Assembly: GCA_023262245.1 (NCBI GenBank)
Contig: JALRDC010000149.1
Coordinates: 1-19,951, forward strand
Reading direction: 5' to 3'
Length of the DNA stretch: 19,951 nt
Origin: Flavobacteriaceae bacterium
Lineage (GTDB): Bacteria; Bacteroidota; Bacteroidia; Flavobacteriales; Flavobacteriaceae
Shown one piece after another: positions 1 through 7,767 of the stretch (its first letter is position 1; every line of letters starts with the position of its first letter). The notes beneath the pieces were generated by a model, which was not told the origin of the DNA, did not search any database, and worked only from the letters and a program-made list of their open reading frames with translations. The translations under genes were made by a program, and so were the position numbers.

Positions 1-1242
1 GGAAAAACCTTATTGGCTAAAGCCGTGGCGGGTGAAGCCAAAGTGCCCTTTTTCTCGCTTTCAGGTTCAGATTTTGTAGAAATGTTTGTCGGTGTGGGCG
101 CCTCACGGGTTCGCGATCTCTTCAAACAGGCCAAAGAAAAATCGCCAGCCATTATTTTTATCGATGAAATTGATGCCATCGGACGTGCAAGAGGCAAAAG
201 TAATATTACAGGTTCTAACGATGAACGTGAAAATACTTTGAATCAACTTTTAACTGAAATGGATGGCTTTGGCACAAACACCAACGTGATTGTGATTGCA
301 GCTACTAACCGCGCTGATGTTCTTGATAAAGCTTTAATGAGAGCTGGTCGTTTTGACCGCCAAATCTATGTTGATTTGCCAGATCTTAACGAACGTAAGG
401 AGATTTTCAAAGTCCACTTAAAACCGCTCAAAACAACTAAAACATTGGACATAGACTTTCTGGCAAAACAAACTCCAGGATTTTCAGGAGCGGATATAGC
501 TAATGTATGTAATGAAGCTGCTTTAATTGCAGCTCGAAAGAATAAAAAATCTGTTGGCAAACAAGACTTTCTTGATGCGGTTGATCGAATTGTGGGAGGT
601 TTAGAAAAGAAAAATAAAATAATCACCCCAGAAGAAAAAGAAACGATTGCCTATCACGAGGCAGGTCATGCCATTATAAGCTGGCTTCTTGAACATGCTG
701 CACCGCTAGTAAAAGTAACGATCGTCCCAAGAGGACAATCCCTGGGTGCCGCATGGTATCTTCCAGAAGAAAGACAAATCGTTAGAACCGAGCAAATGCT
801 AGACGAAATATGTGCGACCCTTGGCGGGAGAGCAGCTGAAAAAGTTATTTTCAATAAAATTTCTACCGGTGCGTTAAGCGATCTTGAAAAAGTCACTAGA
901 CAAGCAAAAGCCATCGTATCCATATACGGCTTAAACGATACTTTAGGGAATATTACCTATTACGATTCTTCAGGACAAACGGACTACAACTTTTCAAAAC
1001 CTTATTCTGAGCAAACTGCTCAAATCATTGATAAAGAAATTTCCAAAATCATTGAAAAACAATATGACCGTGCTATTGATTTGTTGAAAAATTCAAAAGA
1101 TAAACTAAAGCAACTTGCTGAACGTCTTTTAGAAAAAGAAGTTATTTTTAAGGATGATTTAGAAAGTATCTTAGGAAAAAGACCTTTTAAGACAAATAAT
1201 GAAAAAATAGAGGAAGCTAAAGCACTAAAGAAAACTAAATGA
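1..1242 (+). CDS. ftsH: ATP-dependent zinc metalloprotease FtsH, C-terminal part (5' end cut by window edge)
   Basis: Membrane-anchored AAA+ protease that unfolds and degrades membrane and short-lived cytoplasmic proteins. The window starts at the G-K-T codons of Walker A, so the N-terminal membrane segments and periplasmic domain are missing; 413 codons remain, read in frame from base 1. Visible in order (residues counted from base 1): pore loop MFVGVG (about 28-33), Walker B IIFIDE (51-56), second region of homology with arginine fingers (RAGRFDRQ), the zinc site HEAGH (219-223), and TGALSDLE, whose Asp294 is the expected third zinc ligand. The tail is charged, as usual. The stop lies 8 bases before the LUD gene, so it is likely co-transcribed with LUD, cdsA and psd, an order common in Flavobacteriia. 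Identification is firm; only the missing 5' end is unknown. Confidence 0.98.
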   Translation, partial: GKTLLAKAVAGEAKVPFFSLSGSDFVEMFVGVGASRVRDLFKQAKEKSPAIIFIDEIDAIGRARGKSNITGSNDERENTLNQLLTEMDGFGTNTNVIVIAATNRADVLDKALMRAGRFDRQIYVDLPDLNERKEIFKVHLKPLKTTKTLDIDFLAKQTPGFSGADIANVCNEAALIAARKNKKSVGKQDFLDAVDRIVGGLEKKNKIITPEEKETIAYHEAGHAIISWLLEHAAPLVKVTIVPRGQSLGAAWYLPEERQIVRTEQMLDEICATLGGRAAEKVIFNKISTGALSDLEKVTRQAKAIVSIYGLNDTLGNITYYDSSGQTDYNFSKPYSEQTAQIIDKEISKIIEKQYDRAIDLLKNSKDKLKQLAERLLEKEVIFKDDLESILGKRPFKTNNEKIEEAKALKKTK

Positions 1243-1250
1243 GGTAAATC

Positions 1251-1841
1251 ATGGGAATATGGAAGAATTTTTTCGGTAAAAAGCCCCCAAAGAAGTCCGA
1301 AAAAAGCCCCTATCTTCCAAAATCAGAAGAGCCTATTGATATAAGTTTTGCAAAAAACTTTACCTCTTCCGGTGGTTGTTTTTTATACAATGATTCCTTT
1401 GATCTAGTCCGTTCTAATTTTAATAAAATCTGTCTTGAAAACAATTGGGAACCTAACCAAATTGTAAGTTTAAATAAAAACCTTTCGGATTTATTTCAAA
1501 CGCAATTTATAGTTCATACCTCCGGTAAACTGAATCATTTTGAAGCTGCGCTGATTCATTGCGAATACTTAATTGGCAATACAGGTAAAATTTTACTCAG
1601 TAACCATCAAATCAATCACTTCAAGTTAAATGAACTCCCCCAAACCATCATTGTTTCTGCAAAAATAAATCAACTCACAAGAGATGTTAGTCAGGGTATG
1701 TCTCTACTCAAAAATAAGTACGCAGATAAGATTCCAACGAATATCACAACCTTAAAAACAAAATCACTAACAATCAAAGAAAAAAATCAAGAGGCGCGGA
1801 CTAATGCAAAAAACATATATTTGCTATTGGAAGATTTTTAA
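1251..1841 (+). CDS. LUD-domain (LutC/YkgG-like) protein
   Basis: 196-aa soluble protein that I assign to the LUD domain family (lactate utilisation LutB/LutC-related) from its length, its overall pattern and its position between ftsH and cdsA, where Flavobacteriia usually carry a stand-alone LUD protein. Family-like stretches include FTSSGGCFLYND near residue 38, GNTGKILLS in the middle and PQTIIVSAKINQ, the usual beta-strand pattern. The N-terminus is basic and lysine/proline-rich with no signal peptide, so it is probably cytoplasmic. There is no neighbouring lutA or lutB, so a role in lactate oxidation is not supported here; its function in this operon is unknown. The ATG follows the ftsH stop by 8 bases and the stop is 5 bases before cdsA, indicating one transcript. 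Confidence 0.75.
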   Translation: MGIWKNFFGKKPPKKSEKSPYLPKSEEPIDISFAKNFTSSGGCFLYNDSFDLVRSNFNKICLENNWEPNQIVSLNKNLSDLFQTQFIVHTSGKLNHFEAALIHCEYLIGNTGKILLSNHQINHFKLNELPQTIIVSAKINQLTRDVSQGMSLLKNKYADKIPTNITTLKTKSLTIKEKNQEARTNAKNIYLLLEDF

Positions 1842-1846
1842 GGTTT

Positions 1847-2650
1847 ATGAAAGATTTGATTATTAGGAGCATTTCGGGACTCCTCTATGTGACATTGATC
1901 ATTTCCTCAGCCTTGTCATCTGATCTCAGCTTCATTATTGTCATTTTCCTTTTCACTAGTCTTGCACTCTATGAATTTCAAAAGCTTATAAAATATAAAA
2001 GTCCTGTACCCTTCATTCTTTTTGGTTTAATCGCTTTTCAATTTTACCAACAAAAACTAAATCCTTATTTGCACCTAAGCTTAATAGGTCTCGCCATTAG
2101 TGTCAATCTTTTATTGACTTATTTTTTGTTTGCTCGAAAGAAAATCATTTTGCAACCACTTCAAAAAAGCGGGTTAACTCTTTTCTACATTGTAGCTTCT
2201 GGATATGTAATCATTGCAACTTCTGCTCTTGGATCAGAAATTACTAATGGAGTTTCAATAAGTATGTATTTGTTGATCTGGGTAAACAATAGTTTTGCCT
2301 ATCTCTTTGGTAGAAGTCTTGGAAAAAAATTATTGTTTGAAGAAATTTCTCCAAAAAAAACCTGGGAGGGTTTAATAGGTGGAGGTCTAATCTGCCTTTT
2401 GGCGGGGTTTTTACTAATTTCTTATCATCCAAAATATCCCTTTTGGACTTTTCCTGTTTTAGCTTTAATTACAGTAGCATCCGCTACTGTAGGGGATCTT
2501 ATTCAGTCAAAATTTAAACGCCAAGCCAAGGTCAAAGACAGCGGCTTTCTTATTCCAGGTCACGGAGGGTTTTACGATCGTATGGACAGTGTTCTATATA
2601 CTGCGCCATTTATTTATTTATTTTTAATGCTTGTTTCCCATGTTTCATAA
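1847..2650 (+). CDS. cdsA: Phosphatidate cytidylyltransferase (CDP-diglyceride synthase)
   Basis: Integral membrane enzyme that makes CDP-diacylglycerol from phosphatidate and CTP, the common precursor of phosphatidylethanolamine and phosphatidylglycerol. The 267-aa protein has about seven or eight hydrophobic segments. Near the C-terminus it carries the CDS family signature: SKFKR, then KDSG, then PGHGGFYDRMD (roughly residues 225-252), with the acidic residues expected to bind metal and CTP. The upstream SPKKTWEG motif is also characteristic. The gene starts 5 bases after the LUD gene and overlaps the following psd by 11 bases, so the two phospholipid genes are very likely translated from one message. 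CdsA makes the CDP-diacylglycerol from which PS synthase forms the Psd substrate; no pssA is visible in the window. Confidence 0.96.
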   Translation: MKDLIIRSISGLLYVTLIISSALSSDLSFIIVIFLFTSLALYEFQKLIKYKSPVPFILFGLIAFQFYQQKLNPYLHLSLIGLAISVNLLLTYFLFARKKIILQPLQKSGLTLFYIVASGYVIIATSALGSEITNGVSISMYLLIWVNNSFAYLFGRSLGKKLLFEEISPKKTWEGLIGGGLICLLAGFLLISYHPKYPFWTFPVLALITVASATVGDLIQSKFKRQAKVKDSGFLIPGHGGFYDRMDSVLYTAPFIYLFLMLVSHVS

Positions 2651-3296
2651 AGAAGGATATCAAATCATCATGACTTCATTCGTACTTGCAGCAATAATTG
2701 CGGTAGGTGCAGAATACAAAATTGAAAACCAATTCATTATAAAGTTAGGTTTACAATTATTCGCTTTAATCCAATTAATCTTAGTCCTTCAATTCTTTAG
2801 AAACCCTAAAAGAGTTACTCCAATAAACGAAAATCACCTTATAGCCCCTGTAGATGGTAAAGTGGTTATCATCCAGGAAGTTTTTGAAAAGGAATACTTC
2901 AAAGACCAACGCTTGCAAGTTTCTATATTTATGTCTCCAATAAACGTCCACGTTACCCGCTATCCCATGAGTGGCAAAGTTACATTTAGCAAATACCATC
3001 CCGGAAAATATTTAGTAGCCTGGCATCCAAAATCATCAGAGCTCAATGAAAGAACAACCATCGTTTTAAAAAACAAAACTTTTGGAGAAATACTCTATCG
3101 TCAAATAGCTGGCGCGGTAGCACGAAGAATAGTAAACTATGCTGAAGAAGGAAGAGAAGTTGTTCAGGGAACAGATGCAGGATTTATAAAATTTGGTTCT
3201 CGGGTCGATCTGTTTTTACCCCTTGATACTCCTTTAGACATTGCGTTGAATGATAGGGTTAAAGGAGGGGTTCAAACCCTAGCTCATAAGGCCTAA
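2640..3296 (+). CDS. psd: Phosphatidylserine decarboxylase proenzyme, short (FGSR) type
   Basis: Converts phosphatidylserine to phosphatidylethanolamine. It is a pyruvoyl enzyme made as a proenzyme that cleaves itself between Gly and Ser. The 218-aa protein has an N-terminal membrane region (two hydrophobic stretches within residues 10-55), then the FRNPKR and APVDGKVV motifs, INVHVTRYPMSG, and near the end KFGSRVDLFLP; Gly186-Ser187 is the predicted cleavage site and Ser187 becomes the pyruvoyl group. The FGSR form, rather than the LGST of E. coli Psd, is the short archaeal/Bacteroidota-type class. I chose the ATG at 2640 (MFHKEG) over a TTG at 2631; both overlap the end of cdsA. Its TAA shares bases with the stop of the convergent valS gene, leaving no room for a separate terminator. 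Confidence 0.95.
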   Translation: MFHKEGYQIIMTSFVLAAIIAVGAEYKIENQFIIKLGLQLFALIQLILVLQFFRNPKRVTPINENHLIAPVDGKVVIIQEVFEKEYFKDQRLQVSIFMSPINVHVTRYPMSGKVTFSKYHPGKYLVAWHPKSSELNERTTIVLKNKTFGEILYRQIAGAVARRIVNYAEEGREVVQGTDAGFIKFGSRVDLFLPLDTPLDIALNDRVKGGVQTLAHKA

Positions 3297-5923
3297 AATG
3301 CGGCTAAACTTTTTTCCAAAAGACTAATTTTTTCTATTGCATCTGCTACTTTTTTTCTTTCAATAGCAATTACTTTTTCTGGTGCATTGGCAACAAAGCG
3401 TTCATTTGCCAGCTTTTTTTCTACAGAAGCTAAGAAACCTTTCATATAGATCAATTCATCTTGAAGCTTTTTTCGTTCTCCTTCAGGATCATCTGTGGCC
3501 TGGGTAGGAACAAAAAATTCATATGTGCCTACACGAAAACTTCCTCCAATTGTATTTTCTGGAACCGAATCATAGCAGATTGAAGCAATATTACTTAACT
3601 TCTTAATACTCGACTCAAAGGGTATTGAAGCATTATTTTTAGTAACGTAAATTTCAATCTCCTCTTTAAAGGAGAGTTGTTTCTCCTTTCTAAAATTTCG
3701 AATAGCGACCGTAATTTCTTTTGCCAAATCAAAGTCTTCTATAATTTTAGCATCATGCTTCATAGGGGTAGGCCAATCCGATACGGTAAGAGCTTCCCCC
3801 TTTTTTCTGTCATTAATAAAGTGCCATAACTCTTCCGTCAAAAAAGGCATAAAAGGGTGCAAAAGGCGTAAATTATTTTCAAACAACGTAATTACACGTT
3901 TATGTGTCTCGCTATCTATAGACTCTCCGTATGGAGGTTTTACTAGTTCGAGCAACCAAGAACAGAAATCATCCCACACCAACTTGTATATTGACATTAA
4001 AGCATCGGAAATTCGATACTTTTCAAAATTTTCATCTACCCATGCTAGTGTTTTTTGAAAATGACTTTCGTACCAATCTAAAGCTTCACCAGAAGCAGGA
4101 GCTGCTTTTCTTTTTTCATCAATATCCCAACCCTGAATCAAACGAAAAGCATTCCAAATTTTATTTGCAAAGTTTTTTCCTTGTTGACAAAGGCTTTCAT
4201 CAAACAATAAATCATTCCCTGCTGCTGAACTTAGCATCAGTCCTACTCGAACAGCATCAGCTCCAAATTCTTCTATTAGTTTTAAAGCATCTGGAGAATT
4301 TCCCAACTGCTTGGACATTTTTCTTCCTTTTTTATCCCTGACTAAACCCGTTAGATAAACTTTAGTAAAGGGAGGTTCCTTTCGGTATTCATAACCCGAC
4401 ATGATCATTCGTGCTACCCAGAAGAATAAAATGTCAGGACCTGTTACAAGATCTTGTGTAGGATAATAGTATGAAATCTCTTTGTTGTCTGGATTTCGGA
4501 TTCCATCAAATACGGTTATGGGCCATAACCAAGAAGAAAACCAAGTGTCTAATACGTCCTCATCTTGACATAAATCCGAAGCACTTAGACTGGGATTATT
4601 TGTTGCTTTTTTAGCCTTTTCTAGGGCTTCGTCTTTATTTTCAGCAACCACAAAATCTTCCTTACCAGGACCAAAATAATAAGCGGGAATTCGCTGTCCC
4701 CACCACAATTGACGTGATATATTCCAATCGCGAATGTTTTCCATCCAGTGACGGTAGGTATTTTTAAATTTTTCAGGGACCAATTGAATGGCTTCATTTT
4801 CTAAGACAGCATCCATTGCAGGTTTTGCAATGGACTTTGTTTTTAAAAACCATTGATCTGACAAACGAGGTTCAATGACCGCTTTAGTTCTTTCGGAAGT
4901 CCCTACTTTATGTACATGAGGTTCCGTTTTAACCAATACCCCTAGGGCTTCTAGATCTTTGACAATTTTCTTTCTAGCAACAAAACGATTCAAGCCTTTG
5001 TATTGGAGGCCTTTTTCATTTAGACTAGCATCGGGGTTAAAAATATCTATAAAGTCCAAACCATGCTTTTCCCCAAGAGCCTTGTCGTTCAAATCATGAG
5101 CCGGGGTCACTTTTAAACATCCTGTTCCGAACTCCATGCTTACGTATTCGTCTTGAATAATTGGAACTTTTCTGTTAGCAAGAGGAACCACAACTGTCTT
5201 TCCTTTTAAATGTTTGTATCGTTCGTCCTTAGGATTAATACAAACAGCTGTATCTCCCAACAGTGTTTCGGGGCGTGTGGTAGCAATAACAACCTTTTCA
5301 TCGGAATCCTCTATTTGATAGGCTATATGGTACAGGTTTCCTGATTTTTCTTCATAAACCACTTCTTCGTCCGACAGTGTTGTTTGAGCTTCTGGGTCCC
5401 AATTGACCATTCGGAAACCTCTGTAAATTTCTCCTTTTTCATATAAGTCAATGAAGACTTTTATGACAGATTCAGACATCTCGGGGTCTAAAGTGAATTT
5501 AGTTCTATTCCAATCACAACTACACCCCAGTTTTTTAAGTTGTTCTAAAATTACTCCCCCGTATTCGTGAGTCCATGCCCATGCATGTTCTAAAAAAGCT
5601 TCTCTTGTTAAACTTTTTTTGTCAATTCCTTGTTCTTTAAGTTTGGCTACCACCTTAGCTTCAGTAGCAATAGAAGCATGATCCGTTCCTGGAACCCAAC
5701 ATGCGTTATACCCCCTCATACGTGCTCGTCGTATGATGATGTCTTGAAGGGTATTGTTAAGCATATGACCCATATGTAAAACTCCAGTGACATTGGGAGG
5801 TGGAATTACAATAGTGTAAGGCTCTCTAGAATCAGGAAAGGAATTAAAGTAAGCATTTTCTTGCCAGTACTCGTACCATTTTCTTTCTACGCTTTGGGAG
5901 TTGAACTTGGATGGAATTTCCAT
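3293..5923 (-). CDS. valS: Valyl-tRNA synthetase
   Basis: Class I synthetase that attaches valine to tRNA-Val and edits mischarged threonine. The protein is 876 aa, normal for bacterial ValRS. Seen in order: SVERKWYEYW at the N-terminus, the HIGH-type motif as HMGH inside PPNVTGVLHMGH, the GTDHASIATE segment, the editing (CP1) domain with ATTRPETLLGDTAV and DHDLND-like residues (TPAHDLND), WWGQRIPAYY, the KMSKS-type loop written KMSKQLGNSPD, the anticodon-binding domain, and a C-terminal coiled-coil arm (PEGERKKLQDEL onward). I chose the ATG at 5923 (MEIPSKF), the usual start for the family; an ATG at 5965 would add 14 residues unlike the family and would place a promoter-like box inside the gene. 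It runs alone, convergent with psd and divergent from the DUF1573 gene. Confidence 0.98.
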   Translation of the reverse strand: MEIPSKFNSQSVERKWYEYWQENAYFNSFPDSREPYTIVIPPPNVTGVLHMGHMLNNTLQDIIIRRARMRGYNACWVPGTDHASIATEAKVVAKLKEQGIDKKSLTREAFLEHAWAWTHEYGGVILEQLKKLGCSCDWNRTKFTLDPEMSESVIKVFIDLYEKGEIYRGFRMVNWDPEAQTTLSDEEVVYEEKSGNLYHIAYQIEDSDEKVVIATTRPETLLGDTAVCINPKDERYKHLKGKTVVVPLANRKVPIIQDEYVSMEFGTGCLKVTPAHDLNDKALGEKHGLDFIDIFNPDASLNEKGLQYKGLNRFVARKKIVKDLEALGVLVKTEPHVHKVGTSERTKAVIEPRLSDQWFLKTKSIAKPAMDAVLENEAIQLVPEKFKNTYRHWMENIRDWNISRQLWWGQRIPAYYFGPGKEDFVVAENKDEALEKAKKATNNPSLSASDLCQDEDVLDTWFSSWLWPITVFDGIRNPDNKEISYYYPTQDLVTGPDILFFWVARMIMSGYEYRKEPPFTKVYLTGLVRDKKGRKMSKQLGNSPDALKLIEEFGADAVRVGLMLSSAAGNDLLFDESLCQQGKNFANKIWNAFRLIQGWDIDEKRKAAPASGEALDWYESHFQKTLAWVDENFEKYRISDALMSIYKLVWDDFCSWLLELVKPPYGESIDSETHKRVITLFENNLRLLHPFMPFLTEELWHFINDRKKGEALTVSDWPTPMKHDAKIIEDFDLAKEITVAIRNFRKEKQLSFKEEIEIYVTKNNASIPFESSIKKLSNIASICYDSVPENTIGGSFRVGTYEFFVPTQATDDPEGERKKLQDELIYMKGFLASVEKKLANERFVANAPEKVIAIERKKVADAIEKISLLEKSLAAF

Positions 5924-5950
5924 AAAGTCTTTTGGTCTAATTTTTGTAAA

Positions 5951-5958
5951 CAAAAGTA
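5951..5958 (-). promoter_or_regulatory. Putative -7 promoter box of valS (TACTTTTG)
   Basis: On the minus strand TACTTTTG matches the Bacteroidota -7 consensus TAnnTTTG and ends 27 bases before the chosen valS ATG at 5923. No clear -33 TTG is visible at the usual spacing, so it is a partial match. It also argues against the upstream ATG at 5965 as the start. Confidence 0.45.
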
Positions 5959-6038
5959 GTGACACTTCATCTATAATAAAAATCGAGCCATTTGATTTAA
6001 AAGAAAATTTATAAATTTAAATACTCAAAATCATCAAT

Positions 6039-6428
6039 ATGAAGACTAATCTCTACTTATCATTACTCTTTTTAGTTTTAGCTTATCCTTTAACAGCGCA
6101 AACATCAGGTCCTATAATTGAATTTGATACGACAATTATTGATTATGGAATTGTTGAAAACAGTAGTGATGGAAAACGCGTCTTTACCTTTATCAATAAT
6201 GGAGATCAGGATTTGATTATTAAAAATGTAGCCTCTTCTTGTGGTTGCACTATCCCAAAAAAACCTGAAGCACCAATTGCACCTGGAGAAAGAGGAGAAA
6301 TTGTTGTTGAATACGATACGAAAAATCGTAAGGGTCCTTTCAGAAAAACGATCACTGTAACCACTAACGTAACTGAAAATCCTATAGTTGCATTAAAGAT
6401 TAAAGGAGAAGTGCTGCCAAAGCCCTAA
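6039..6428 (+). CDS. Exported DUF1573 protein
   Basis: 129-aa protein with an N-terminal signal peptide (MKTNLYLSLLFLVLAYPLTA, likely cut before Gln21) followed by a single DUF1573 domain. The family core is clear: FDTTIIDYGIVE, a FINNGDQDLIIKNV strand, the SSCGCT motif with Cys68 and Cys70, APGERGEI and VEYDTKNRKGPFRKTI, ending in an immunoglobulin-like strand pattern. DUF1573 proteins are very common in Bacteroidota and are predicted to act in the periplasm or outer envelope; their biochemical role is not established. It stands alone, divergent from valS across 115 bases, and is followed by a terminator-like hairpin, so it is probably monocistronic. Confidence 0.9.
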   Translation: MKTNLYLSLLFLVLAYPLTAQTSGPIIEFDTTIIDYGIVENSSDGKRVFTFINNGDQDLIIKNVASSCGCTIPKKPEAPIAPGERGEIVVEYDTKNRKGPFRKTITVTTNVTENPIVALKIKGEVLPKP

Positions 6429-6493
6429 CCGCTAAAGTTTTACTACAAAATAATTTTATAGCTATTTCAATAAAATATTTGTAATTCTTCTTT

Positions 6494-6530
6494 AAAAACT
6501 CCTTTATGTTGTGAAGTAAGGTGTTTTTTT
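6494..6530 (+). terminator. Putative Rho-independent terminator after the DUF1573 gene
   Basis: AAAAACTCCTT (6494-6504) pairs with AAGGTGTTTTT (6518-6528), with one T-T mismatch and a 13-base loop, followed by a continuous T run to 6530. The stem is AT-rich with only three G-C pairs, so strength is moderate. It sits 66 bases after the DUF1573 stop and 26 bases before the aminotransferase start. Confidence 0.5.
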
Positions 6531-6555
6531 AGCATTTTTGCATTTTATTAATAAT

Positions 6556-7767
6556 ATGCCACAATTATCTAAAAAAGGGATTGAACTTCCAACTTCACCG
6601 ATACGGAAATTGGTAGTTTTTTCAGATAAAGCAAAAGAAAGAGGAATAGAGGTTCTTCATTTAAACATTGGTCAACCTGATATTGAGGCACCCAGGGAAG
6701 CCATTGACGCAGTCAAAAATGCTACCTTAAAATTACTGCCCTACGGTCCCTCACAAGGAGAGTTATCCTATCGCAAAAAACTTTCTAAATACTACAGCCA
6801 ACATCATATTGATGTCAGTCCGGATGATATACTAATAACCACGGGGGCTAGTGAGGCACTTACCTTTGCCTTAAACTCAATTTGTGATGCTGGGGATGAA
6901 ATCATTATTCCAGAACCTTTCTACGCAAACTATAACGGATTTGCAAGTGCAGCAAGCGTTAAAGTTGTTCCTGTAATATCAGAATTTAAAAGTCGTTTTC
7001 AATTACCTGCTTTAGAAAATATTAATGATAAAATTACTTCCAGAACTAAAGCCATACTACTTTGCAATCCTTCTAATCCAACAGGCTATGTTTACAATAA
7101 AACCGAAATAGATACCCTTTGTGAATTAGCAGTACAACACGACATTTTTCTAATCGTAGATGAAGTTTACAGAGAATTTATTCACGGAGGTATTGAACAC
7201 TACTCCGTACTTAGAAATCCCATAGGTGCTCAGCACACCGTCATGATCGACTCCGTTTCAAAACGTTACAGCCTTTGTGGCGCTAGAGTAGGAAGTATCG
7301 TGTCTAAGAATAAAGAACTGGTCCGAAATATTCTGAAGTTTGCGCACTTGCGATTATCTCCTCCTACCTATGCACTCATGGCAAGTGAAGCAGCTCTAGA
7401 TGCTCCGAAAACATATCTTGAAAACGTTATTGCAGAATATGGGAAAAGAAGAGATGTTTTAATCCAAGCTTTGGAGGAAATCCCAGATGTTGAAGTTTCC
7501 CATCCTATGGGTGCTTTTTATTGTATTGCAAAACTACCCGTTGAGGATGCCGAAGACTTTTCGAAATTTTTATTGACTTCTTTTCATCATCATAAAAAAA
7601 CGGTGATGCTCGCTCCAGCTACAGGTTTTTATTCTACCCCTGGTGCTGGAGTAAATGAAGTTCGGATTGCTTTTATTCTGAATAGTGAAAAACTTAAGTT
7701 AGCGGCTACTATTTTAAGGATCGGACTTGAAGCCTACAAAAAAGTTCATGCAGTAAACCTCGTATGA
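6556..7767 (+). CDS. PLP-dependent class I/II aminotransferase (aspartate aminotransferase-like)
   Basis: Fold-type I, pyridoxal-phosphate aminotransferase of 403 aa. Seen: LNIGQPDIEAP near residue 35, the GASEAL phosphate-binding turn, ICNPSNPTG-type segment (LLCNPSNPTGYVY), the cofactor-binding Asp in IVDEVYREF, the Schiff-base lysine Lys236 in DSVSKRYSLCGARVG, and the C-terminal substrate arginine in NEVRIAF. The SKRYSLCGAR version of the lysine motif is common in flavobacterial AspC-like enzymes. Substrate cannot be fixed from sequence; aspartate or another dicarboxylic amino acid is the default. I chose ATG 6556 (MPQLSKKG) over an upstream TTG at 6538. The stop overlaps the murB start by four bases (ATGA), suggesting translational coupling. 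Confidence 0.92.
   Translation: MPQLSKKGIELPTSPIRKLVVFSDKAKERGIEVLHLNIGQPDIEAPREAIDAVKNATLKLLPYGPSQGELSYRKKLSKYYSQHHIDVSPDDILITTGASEALTFALNSICDAGDEIIIPEPFYANYNGFASAASVKVVPVISEFKSRFQLPALENINDKITSRTKAILLCNPSNPTGYVYNKTEIDTLCELAVQHDIFLIVDEVYREFIHGGIEHYSVLRNPIGAQHTVMIDSVSKRYSLCGARVGSIVSKNKELVRNILKFAHLRLSPPTYALMASEAALDAPKTYLENVIAEYGKRRDVLIQALEEIPDVEVSHPMGAFYCIAKLPVEDAEDFSKFLLTSFHHHKKTVMLAPATGFYSTPGAGVNEVRIAFILNSEKLKLAATILRIGLEAYKKVHAVNLV

Noticed and set aside
2631..2639. TTG start for psd at 2631
   Set aside because: An ATG nine bases downstream gives a normal N-terminus and less overlap with cdsA.
3931..4341. 136-codon open frame on the plus strand inside valS
   Set aside because: Fully antisense to conserved ValRS coding sequence, composition is leucine/histidine-rich shadow peptide, with no recognisable domain.
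5924..5965. Longer valS start at 5965
   Set aside because: The 14 extra residues are unlike the family N-terminus, and a TACTTTTG promoter-like box lies within them.
6538..6555. TTG start extending the aminotransferase by six codons
   Set aside because: The ATG at 6556 begins the family-typical MPQLSKKG; the TTG lies close after the terminator-like hairpin.
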